The notes under the pieces: model-generated | The model's input: the letters and a program-made list of their open reading frames with translations, nothing else | Database searches by the model: none | Told to the model about the DNA's origin: nothing | In this document: in pieces, positions 50,930 to 60,262 of the stretch | Layout of the letters: every line of letters begins with the position of its first letter | Position numbering within the stretch: the first letter of the stretch is position 1 | Source of the DNA: Epinephelus fuscoguttatus | Lineage: Eukaryota; Chordata; Actinopteri; Perciformes; Serranidae | Assembly (NCBI RefSeq): GCF_011397635.1 | Contig: NC_064772.1 | Coordinates: 16,631,035 to 16,695,034, forward strand | Reading direction: 5' to 3' | Length of the DNA: 64,000 nucleotides | Position numbers and translations under genes: made by a program

Positions 50930-51965
50930 CTATAAGTCAGCTGAAAATATGGCCTAATAAAAAGTCAGAGGGAAAAGCCTATCAAGCCCATCAAGCTCAT
51001 GGGGCTAAGGTTAGCTTAATTAGCTATAGATTGACGGTCTTCATTACAGTAGTAAAAATTTTGAGTAATTCAATTGGCCCTTGTTGTTATTGGAAAATGT
51101 GGGCTAGCTGTGTGATAACAGAAAGCGTAACCACAATAGCTAAGCAGCTTCAGCTGACATATTCATTCCGACATGATTATAATATTTTTCTCAGGTGAAA
51201 ACATTAAAAATCAGATGACAGCAGCAATGCTAATGTTAGCTTGGGGCTAATGTTAGCTTTATTAGCCAGCTAGTGCTAATAAAATCTGCTTGCGACAGTT
51301 TTCATTTTTAGCCAGCAAATGCAATATACATCTAATATCTTTCTCATTATGAAAAATCAGCTAAAGACATTAAGACGGGAAACAGCATTTTCATCCAGCT
51401 CATGGGCTAATATTTGCTTTAATAGCTAGCTAGCAATAACAAAGTCTGCTTACGACAATCTTTATTTCAACCTGTGAGGTCAAAGTTCACTGGATAGAAA
51501 TAGGAGGCAGGTTTTGTCTTCCTGTGTCTGAAGGACCCATTGTATCAATGTATTTTGAATTTTGAGTTGTAGCCTAGCCTAAATCTGCCTCTGTTGTTAA
51601 TGTAAACTGTAAGCTAACATTAGTACAGTATGAGAAGAGTTAACAACAATAGCTAAGCGGGGTCAGCTGACTTATTCATTTTATTAAAAGTTTAATATTT
51701 TTCTCATTTTAATATGAATCAGCTGAAAACACTAAAAAGTCAGATGAAAACAGCTCATGGGCTAACGTTAGCTTTATAAGCTAGCAACGATAAAATCTGC
51801 TTGCGAGAGCTTTTATTTCAGCCTGTGAGGTCAAAGGTCACTGGATAGAAATGAGAAGCTGCCTCTGACTACCTCTCTAAGAAGAACCCATTGTTTCAGT
51901 GTGTTTTGAATCAGTAATCTGCTTCTGTTATCATTATAAACTGTATGCTGTGTGAGAACAGAAAG
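50930..51965 (+). repeat. Degenerate long direct repeats
   Basis: The block CAATAGCTAAGC, TCAGCTGACATATTCATT, TAATATTTTTCTCA and GTCAGATGA-AACAGC occurs at about 51135-51230 and again at about 51646-51755, roughly 511 bases apart. GGGCTAA-GTTAGCTTTATTAGC and AAAATCTGCTTGCGA recur near 51000, 51240, 51400 and 51760. TCAAAG-TCACTGGATAGAAAT occurs at about 51480 and 51833. These are two to three diverged units of a larger repeat. Confidence 0.75.
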
Positions 51966-52236
51966 CTTCACAGGCGTAGCATCAAGCAAACTGTCAGTTG
52001 GCATGTCAAAAAATGTAAATGAGGAAATACGAATGTTTAATTCCTGGTTACAGTTCTGCTGTTTTATTCCAGTGAAAAGGGGGTAGTGGTCAAATAACAA
52101 GGAAATGCACTTCAACAGAATATCAAAATAGAGTTGTGTCCTGGAAAAGCTCTGATAGGTGCGTCTCAGCTCTGTATCTGGAATGATCATTTAATCAGTA
52201 TCCGAAAACAATTATGCTTACTCATCTCACACATGC

Positions 52237-52262
52237 ACGCACACACACACACACACACACAC
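52237..52262 (+). repeat. CA microsatellite
   Basis: About 13 CA units, followed by a short interrupted continuation to 52273. Confidence 0.95.
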
Positions 52263-52857
52263 TACACACACACTGCAGATACACTCATGGACATACTCGC
52301 AGACTGAGTCATAAAGTACCGACACTGAGGAAGAAGGTGTGATGTTATTTCCACACAAAATAATCTGGTAGGAATGACTCTGAACAACACGCCACATTTC
52401 ATTCTAATGAATTCAGGTTTAAATACCTCAGTGTTTATTTTTGTCAAAACTGTACAGTAAGTAAATACACATCATAATATATTTAAAGATAAATATTAAA
52501 AAAACGCAGCCCAGACACAAACAAACACTTCCGGCCAGTTTGAGGATTGTGTTTGTGTTAATGATCCCCTGAATGTTTGTTGACAGGCGTTAGTGTCTTT
52601 GCTGATAGAGTATTGTATCTGCCCAGCAGGTCGCAGGGACACACCCAGCTGCTCTATTCTCCTCAGTGTGTCTGTCGGACCCTGTTACAGTAATCATCTG
52701 TCTGTCTGGCGGTCACCGACTGTCTGTCTCTTGGCTGGAAACACTGGCTGAGGTCATAATAACCACAGAGGAGTTGCTCTTTATGACTTTCTGCACACCA
52801 GAAGGAGACCTCAGCCTTATTTGGTGCTTTAATTATATGAGTGCAAAATGATATTTA

Positions 52858-53626
52858 TTAAAGGACTAGTTCACCCAAATTAACACCCAGCCATGCAAAT
52901 GATTTTGGTTTTATTTGGACAGACTTTGAAATATTTCTCCCGCCATTATAATACAATGGAGATGTTCATGGTGGATGTAACTAATACTCCATTACTGCAC
53001 CTTTTCAGGTACTTCTTGCAGGTGCTTCTTTACTATACTACATTTAAACAGAAAATGGTATACATTTTGCAAGAAGTGACATTTAGCTCCTCTTCAACCA
53101 ATGAAAACACCAGTTGTAATTACTTGCAATGGAATATTTTTTACAGTGTGGTGTTTGTGATAGTTAAATAAAGGATCCAAACACTTTCTGGCACTTACTT
53201 TTGGTAGTTTATAGTTTTATAGGGTTATATGATATCCATTGCTTGGATTTCTGCTGAATACAGTGAAGGTTCATCAAATTTTCTTCATATTATAAAACAC
53301 ATTTTACAGTAATTGTCATCAACGTGCAAAAACAACATCCTGGTTCCTCTGGATTATCGACTTTCAAGGTGAGCAGTTCTCGCACAGACTATTTCTTCTT
53401 GAGAAAGTAGTTCTGATAGAGGAGAAATAGATGTAAACCAAAATTTTGAAGTGATTTTTCATTCAGTTCCTTGCAGTTTCATCGGGGTTAAAGCAGAAAT
53501 TTAAGAGACAGATATCTCAAAATCTGGGCAAAGAAGACCAAAACTACCTCTGGGGATACACGAGGAAGGAGAACATTAAGTTTGATAGCTACAGTAAACA
53601 TATTTGAGTTAACTGACCCTTTAAAG
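52858..53626 (+). mobile_element. Non-autonomous DNA transposon with inverted ends (about 770 bp)
   Basis: The left end TTAAAGGACTAGTTCACCC and the right end GAGTTAACTGACCCTTTAAA are imperfect inverted complements (TTAAAGG[AC]TAGTT against TTAAAGGGTCAGTT). A-TTCTCCCGCCATTATAATAC and CAGATATCTCAAAATCTGGG are internal landmarks. There is no transposase. Confidence 0.7.
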
Positions 53627-55603
53627 GTGTCCATGAGATACAGTATACACATCCTCCTCCTCCTCCTTCTCTGAAGTACACAAGATACAAACCTGTGAAA
53701 CATGCCGGTGAAAAGCTGCTGAAATTCCAATGCATGGCTCTCCTGATGAGGTTATAGTAATCAGACAGGCTGAATTAGGGCTTGATTAGAGGTGGAGCAG
53801 ACTGACATAATGAAGTGATCACACAGACACCAGAAACTCCTGTTCTTATGAGCTCATGTGAACGCCTTGAGGTTTGGTTTATGGAATTACATTTTCCAGT
53901 TGCACACAATTCTCTTTACTTCATTATATAATGCAGAAACTGTCGAGTATCTCACTTCAGGGCTCTTCCTGTTTGAGTTTCCTCCGACGTCCCTGCAGGA
54001 TAATACTCGGATGAACATTATCTGCAGACGGCAGCCCCAAATTTACCCAAAGGAAACTATTGATGACCTTCACACAGGAGGTAAGACAAGACAAACCTAA
54101 TTATGGCTCACAAAATCTCAAAAATGTTACAGGTAGGTGATCTCCAACCTATTTTTAGGTTTAATATAAACTCTAGCTATTTGTGCTGGTTGATATTGGA
54201 CATACAGAGTTGACATATTTACATATTTAATCTGCAACAAGGATGGTATTTTATGGCTGAGGAATCTGAATTACTGCATGTTTGACATGTTGGGATTCCT
54301 CACATTCCTCACTGGAGATAAGTTCAGACATGCCTCTGTGAGCTCTCCAGCACATTTCTGATATACATGTCCATAAATAACTCAGGATGGAGATGATATA
54401 AATGGTGGATGATCCAAAAATGCACACAAGAAACCCATTTAATCTAATAATAGTTTATTTTCTGTTGCACTTGACCTGAGAATAGTTGGGTTTGTTTGTT
54501 AATATCAGATGACATCTTCAGAAAATGAACCCACTAGTACTGCTAAATAAAACACTGTTCAAAGAGGAAATCTTGTATGTTAAGGTTTTAACATTACCTA
54601 CTTAAATCATACAAGTTTCCTCCCCTTCCTTTTTTGCCCATTTATATTCCAGTTTAAGCTCCTCCACCTTCACTTTCAGTAGTTTTATATGATTTCATAA
54701 ACCAGAAGCCTGTTAAAACACAATGCTGTAAATATTTGACAAAGATATCTGATTTGTCCAGCTGCCATTTCCATCTCTGTTTATTGTTGATGATATTTTC
54801 ACCTGAAACCCTGATATCATCCCGTTGTTTTTCCTTCAGGAAGTTCCTGCAACTGCTCATTAATTGTTGCTGAGGGGCCGACGTTTGAGAAAAACAACAA
54901 GATGAACTAACGGCTTTGAGTTCAACTTACTTAAAAGAGGGAAAACAAAGACCGCCTGCACATAAACTAGTGATGTTTTAATGTCATCATGTGTATTTCG
55001 TGTTATTATTGTTGCACTTCAGCACATTTGTTCACTTCACATTGCAGCCTGTTTTGTATTAATGCCATGGGAATTGAACTGACGTCAGATTTCTTCCGCT
55101 TATTCAGGTGGCGTTGGATTGCATCAGGTCCTCACTTTCCTAATCAGCTCCTCTGCTCTCTCCTCCAGAAAGGTCATCCTTCGCTCAGCCACTGTGCTCG
55201 TCCATTTCCTCCCGACACCTCCACATCAGATTTCCAAACACAGCTGCAGGCTGTCTTCTCCACTGTTTGGTGGAGCACATTTAAAGTTGGGATATGTTGT
55301 TGAAAAATGAGTTGTACTTAATTTAACCCGACAGAGCCTCTAGTACAAAAAAAAATCCCCAGGGTACACTACTGTTGTCAGGTGGCTTCCTTCCAAGTGT
55401 TGACCGGCAGAAAAATCGTTCTTTGCATGGTGGAGCTCTGATTTCAAAGGCTTTACTGAATATAATGATGTAAATGCATGCTGCCAAAAATATTCTGATG
55501 GCTTTAAAAACACGTCCAACCAATCAGTAAACATGTCCATCAATGGTAAAGGTGTTATTATTAACAATATTTTACAAAAGCTGAATATCTCAATGGAGTT
55601 GCA

Positions 55604-56215
55604 ACAGATTCTCACTGCAACCTTGTCACGAATCGACGTTTGGTCATGGACTTTCTACGTCCAAATACGACGTGCAAGGTACCCTGGGTGTGTTGGTTGT
55701 GGACGCTGTGTCAAGTTCTGCCTGTTACATGCATTGTCTTCTTTCATAATACACTTCCGTTTTCACAGGAAGTTGACCGTTTACAGTCTTTTTCAAACAA
55801 ATAAAAAAATAAAATAAACACAATAGGTCAACAACGTGAATTGACGTTTTCTTCCCCTCCAACAACTAATGCGCTTCGGTTTAGGAAAAATTAAACAGGG
55901 TTTGGGTTTAGAATCTTACGGGACACAAACACTGCTCTCCTGGGTGAAAGTCCATGTTTGCTGGACCCATCCACCACCCCTCCCTCATGCCCATAGTCAG
56001 ATTTTCGGCGCCTTGACTTTCGTTCTTGTCCTGCCATGTTTCCCCTGAAGCCGCCAAGCACCATTAAACTATAATGGCAACTGGCCATACATCATGCCAG
56101 CGTTAAAGGACAGCTTTTATTGTCAGTGTCTGACACCTCAAGTCACTGCCCAAGCTCCAGCTTTTGAAGACTTCGTAGTGAGACCAGGTTGGGAATACAG
56201 AGTTCCTGATTATAA
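55604..56215 (+). repeat. Unclassified dispersed repeat (family A), copy 3
   Basis: CAACAGATTCTCACTGCAAC, GTGCAAGGTACCCTGGGTGT, GTGTCAAGTTCTGCCTGTTA, CATGCATTGTCTTCTTTCA, CTGGGTGAAAGTCCATGTT, ATCATGCCAGCGT and AAGTCACTGCCCAAGC. The same order occurs at 57657-58262. Confidence 0.8.
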
Positions 56216-57264
56216 ACTGTTGTCAATACAAATTATATTTAATTTTATATTTGTTGAAATTAATATATCAGTATAAATTTGGGATAATATGTAATTGTTG
56301 TCAATGGAAATACAGTCATTACTGAAGCAAATGCAGGGCGATGTTTGTTATATTAACAATGACTGTTCATATAAAAAGACGTATTTAAGCACAATAACAG
56401 TTGTAGATGCGGACTCCTTCATACTGTTGACTGGATATGGTGCAACTTCTGATCACAGAGTGTGTTCAGATTGAAGTCTATAGGAAATACTTGGTTTTCT
56501 GGTGTTTGAAGTCAGCAATTATTTGTGGAATAAAGAGTAGTAATCACCCAAAATGATTAAGCAGGTCTGATCTAGTTTTACAAAAACTGCCCTGTGTATT
56601 ACCAGACTTTAAAATGTTTATTTTCTTATTTTTACTTTATACATTTATCTCCTATTTGTTGATCTTATCCTAAGGAAAACACAAAAAGCCCACACATTTT
56701 CTTGAAGTACAACTAACGGATAATGTGCAGGATCTTTTTTTATTTCACATTTATTAATTGTTTTTAAATGTTTATCATATAGAATTGAGTTTTAGTCATT
56801 GCTCTTGTCAATAAAAAGAGATGCGTAAATTTTTTCACTCGCAAACATTTGTACTGATTAGAAGAGTCTCATAATTTATTGTAAATGTCCAAAGGAAGTA
56901 TAAAATGCAACATGATGGAGTGCCTTGATTTTGAGTTCAGCCTCGAGGCTCTGACACAGAAAAGACAGGGCAGGGAAGTAAACATTCTCCTAAATGAGTA
57001 AACATTTGGCAGCCAAAGCCCAATAAGTTTGGAGATATGTCGATTTTTGGGGCATATTTTTAGAGCCTTTGTGAAATGTTTTAAAATGAAACAGGAAGTT
57101 GGGAAGTTTATGCCCCTGGCGCCCACCCTGCTTCCCTCTCTGGGCCGAGAAAGACATGAGGATGGAGATAAAACAGCGTGTCAACAGTTTGGCTTCTGCC
57201 AAAGGGCGGGTGGTATAGCTCCAACATTGTTTAATCTAATAGATATTTAGAATCATTAGCTTTT
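56216..57264. other. Intergenic; no gene seen
   Basis: AT-rich unique sequence. The stretch 57020-57210 has a moderately GC-rich frame pair on both strands without family features. Confidence 0.5.
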
Positions 57265-57660
57265 CTTAAAGGAGAACTCCACCCAAAAACTTAATTTTTA
57301 GGTTTACTCCCCTTGGTTTAGGTAACAAAAGTATGTGATTAGATTCACAAAATATCATGGTTTGGCTTAAAATTTGTAGGGTTGTTACTCACAAAATGTA
57401 AATCACATCACCAGCGTAGTATGCTACACATACTAGCACACTGTAATGTTAGTAAAATAGCTTGATTGATTTTTGGTTTCACACAGGACACAAAAAAGTG
57501 ATCTCTTGGGTCAAAGTCCGGAGTTTGTCCGACTCATCCCTCTCTTCTTCCACCCATCCTACATGGACTTACATAGTCTTTATGCTACCCTAGTTTGCTG
57601 GAGCATAACTGTGTTGGTATCTGACACTGAGGGCTGCTGACAAGTATTTGACAAGTTGGG
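57265..57660 (+). repeat. Unclassified dispersed repeat (family A), copy 4a
   Basis: It matches 4120-4560 block for block (GGTTTACT-CC-TTGG, ATGGTTTGGCTTAAAAT, GTTGTTACTCAC, TTTCACACAGGAC, TTGGTATCTGACACTGAGGG, GACAAGTTGGGA). It runs directly into copy 4b. Confidence 0.7.
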
Positions 57661-58262
57661 ACAACACATTCTCACTCCGACCTCGTCACATATTGACGCT
57701 TAGTCATGGACTTTCCACATTGACGTGTGACGTGCAAGGTACCCTGGGTGTGTTTTTGTTAATGATCTGGGACACCATGTCAACATCGGCCTGTTACATG
57801 CACTGTGTGTTTTCAAAATACACTTCCATTTTCACAGGATGTGTAAAGTTTGCATACAGTCTCTTTCAAAATAACCCTACTATTGACATTTTTTACCTTC
57901 AATGACTAAGGCAAGGGGTTCAGTTTAGCAAACACACGCATATGGTTTAGGTTTCTTAAAAAAGAACAGGGTTTGGCTTTACATTCAAACAGGAAGTGAA
58001 CACTGGCCTCCCGGCTGAAAGTCAGTGGTTGTTTGACACATCCGCCAACACTCCCACCCACCCAACCTGGTCTTTTCACTCTCTTATCTTATGGTGTTGT
58101 CCAGCTGTTTTCCCCCCTGACACCCACTAACAGCGACTGGCCGAGCATCATGCCAATGTGAAAGGCTTTTCTTTGGTGTCTGATGCTGGAAGTCACTGCC
58201 CAAGTGCCAGTATTTAATGACTACGGAATGAGGTTGGTTAATAGTAAGAATGTGTTGCAAAT
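57657..58262 (+). repeat. Unclassified dispersed repeat (family A), copy 4b
   Basis: ACACATTCTCACTCCGACCT, CTTAGTCATGGACTTTCCAC, GTGCAAGGTACCCTGGGTGT, GGGACACCATGTCAACATC, AAGTCAGTGGTTGTTTGACA, GCATCATGCCAATGTG and AAGTCACTGCCCAAGTGCC. It is the second of two adjacent, partly related copies lying within 250 bases of the sox32 3' end. Confidence 0.8.
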
Positions 58263-58500
58263 TTTGAAACAAAAAACATGTATGAATCATTCAACAGCCT
58301 TGGGATTCATAGAAAAGTGAATAGATTCAATGTACAGTTTGATGTCATTGGTGGAAACCAAAAAGGTTTGGCTATTTAATTTTACAATGCATATAATGGC
58401 CTTTGAACACCCAGTTTATGAAAAATGTTATTTTAAATCTTGCATTTTTGCTCATTTATTTTGTTAACAAAGACATGAACATTGAAAGTTGAATTAATTA

Positions 58501-58652
58501 TTTATTAATACATATAATTACATTGCAAGACAATACAGCAGTCACAAAAGAACACAACTTGTCAAGAAACAAAATGCACAATATACACATTCAGCACATC
58601 AAATGACTCACTGACATAATTTAAATAAATACACAGTTTTTTTTTAGCAGTT
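58501..58652 (-). terminator. sox32 3' UTR with candidate poly(A) signal
   Basis: Downstream of the stop the minus strand is AT-rich, with AATAAA at 58506-58501 and a second at 58460-58455. The first gives a 3' UTR of about 150-170 bases. Use is not proven. Confidence 0.4.
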
Positions 58653-60180
58653 TCATGACACTGAGCGTCCCTCTCTGTGGCTGCTCTGCTGATGGTAGCT
58701 GCTGGGATCCACTGACTCTGGCCTGTGAGAGCTTGGACCCAGGTACTGTTCAAACTCGCTGCGGTCCAGATCATACAGCATGTCCAGCTGAACCTGCTCC
58801 AGGTAAAACTCCAGGGAGGGCCCTGCAGGGCACAGCAGGCCCCCCTGAACCCTGCTGGACTCCCCCTGATCCACATGAGGACCTGCAGTGCTGGAGAAAC
58901 CATACTGCATGTGCCCGTGCTGACTGCCAAAATACACCTGAGGCTCTGCGGGGTACGCAGGAGGGTTTGGGTACGCCACAGGCTTATTTGAAAAATCATC
59001 TGCTGCTGCTGTGTCTGGAAAAACTGAAGTGTTTGAGTAGCTGATGCGCAGAGGGGTGAAGTTGGCCGGGGAGTTTGGGAAAGCAGGCGTGCTCGGGTAG
59101 GTTTGCTGCTGGTTCTGGAGCAGGTAGGTGAGGTTGTACGGCACAGGGAAGCCTGAGTGAGAAACCTCTGCACCCTGGGGTTTGGAGCTCTTCTTCAGCT
59201 GCCTCCTCCTGCGGGGCCTGTACTTGTAGTTGGGATAGTCGATGGTGTGCTGGACTCTCAGACGCTCTGCTTCCTGCATGTACGGACGCTTCTCAACCAG
59301 AGACATGGCCTTCCATGTTTTACCTGCAGGAACACAAAGGGGTTAATGATCTGCACACTGGAAGGATTAATGAACTGGTCCAGACCAAGGGGCCTAAAGT
59401 GTCAGAGGTCCCCCCTGGCCTTCACATGGAAAATGTCATTCAAATTAACATATACTGACCAGAAATACACTCTAAGTGACCACAAGGAGACATGCAAACA
59501 TGCATAAGGCCACAAATGGATGCAACACAACAAGAAAAAAGAGGCAGAACCACCACAAAGTGTGTGTCTTGCTCCTGTGTAGGAGAGGTGGTGGGGCCTT
59601 TTGCATATCCGTGCCCAGGGGCCCATTATCTCATAACCCACCCATGCTCATTCGTTTAGCAAAATTGACATTAAAGCAACACCACAGTGCATTGTTTCTC
59701 CCATATGAGACATGTTCTTTAGGCCAAGAACTACAAATATGAAGCATTTTTTGGCAAACTTGAGCATCTCCAAACTACAGCAACTTACTAATAACACAAG
59801 CTGTTGATCAGTCTCTTACCGAGTATCTTGCTCAGATCCGTGTTCTCCAGGTCTGGGTTCAGCTGTGCCAGCCGCCTGCGCTCCTCTTTGGTCCAGATGA
59901 TGAAGGCGTTCAGGGGCCTCCTCACCCTCTGCTGCGTGGAGGCAGACTTGGCCTCGGGACTGGTGCAGCTGGAGTCCGAGTTCATGGACAGCGGGCTGGA
60001 GGGCCGTGAACTCGGGGAGCGCTCCCCGGTCATCTGCTCCCCGTCCACGGAGCCCGAGTCCTCGCTCTCGAACATGGGCTCTCTGTTTGCGCAAAGCTGG
60101 TAAGGAGCGGGGTCGTGGCTGAAATGCATGTTTACGCACAGTGTGGCGGTGTTTGGGACTCTGCTGCAGGCCGCTGTCAT
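58653..60180 (-). CDS. sox32: sox32 (casanova), SoxF-related HMG-box endoderm factor (two exons)
   Basis: Exon 1 is 60180-59820 and exon 2 is 59323-58653, giving 343 residues. The HMG box spans about residues 86-164 ([16 protein letters not shown] to KYRPRRRRQ). A 496-base phase-1 intron (GTAAGA donor, CTGCAG acceptor) splits Gly121, the same position as in sox17. DRSEFEQYL at 307-315 is identical to the Sox17 motif. The rest of the C-terminus is unlike Sox17 (Pro/Tyr/Gln-rich, ending EGRSVS). The HMG substitutions ([37 protein letters not shown]) are those of fish Sox32. The protein is nuclear and, in zebrafish, acts with Pou5f3 downstream of Nodal, Mixl1, Eomesa and Gata5 to specify endoderm and switch on sox17. 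The ATG at 60180 is the first in frame; the longer frame upstream opens with GTG. Met18 (60129, also A at -3) is an alternative if transcription starts near 60178. The protein is 343 or 326 residues against about 307 in zebrafish, as I recall. Confidence 0.93.
59386..59641 (+). repeat. Dispersed repeat (family D) inserted in the sox32 intron
   Basis: CCAAGGGGCCTAAAGTGTCA, CCCCTGGCCTTCACATG, TTAACATATACTGACCAG, GTGTGTCTTGCTCCTGTGT, GGTGGTGGGGCCTTTTGCAT and CCAGGGGCCCATTATCTCAT match, in order, the longer copy at 62892-63420. The internal ACACAA-AC-ACAA minisatellite is contracted here. It makes up about half of the 496-base intron. Confidence 0.85.
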
Positions 60181-60199
60181 CCTCCTGGTGATGCACAGT

Positions 60200-60262
60200 G
60201 ACGGATATATGTGGGTGCTCCACCAATGGGAGGGCGGGAGGAGTGGATTTAAGGTGTGAATT
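60200..60262 (-). promoter_or_regulatory. sox32 compact proximal promoter (T-box, GC box, CCAAT, ATATAT)
   Basis: On the minus strand, upstream to downstream: TCACACCT at 60259-60252 (exact T-box half-site; plus strand AGGTGTGA), a GC box (GGGCGG on plus, about 60232-60237), ATTGG at 60227-60223 (CCAAT box) and ATATAT at 60210-60205. If ATATAT acts as the TATA, transcription starts near 60178, at or just past the first ATG. Eomesodermin is a known activator of sox32 in zebrafish and binds this T-box sequence; occupancy here is inference. Confidence 0.55.

Larger units (their letters stand above)
51966..55603. other. Intergenic; no gene seen
   Basis: It holds a CA microsatellite (52237-52262) and a transposon with inverted ends (52858-53626). 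Other sequence is unique and carries only short frames. Confidence 0.5.

Noticed and set aside
58655..59044. 129-codon plus-strand frame
   Set aside because: Antisense shadow of sox32 exon 2.
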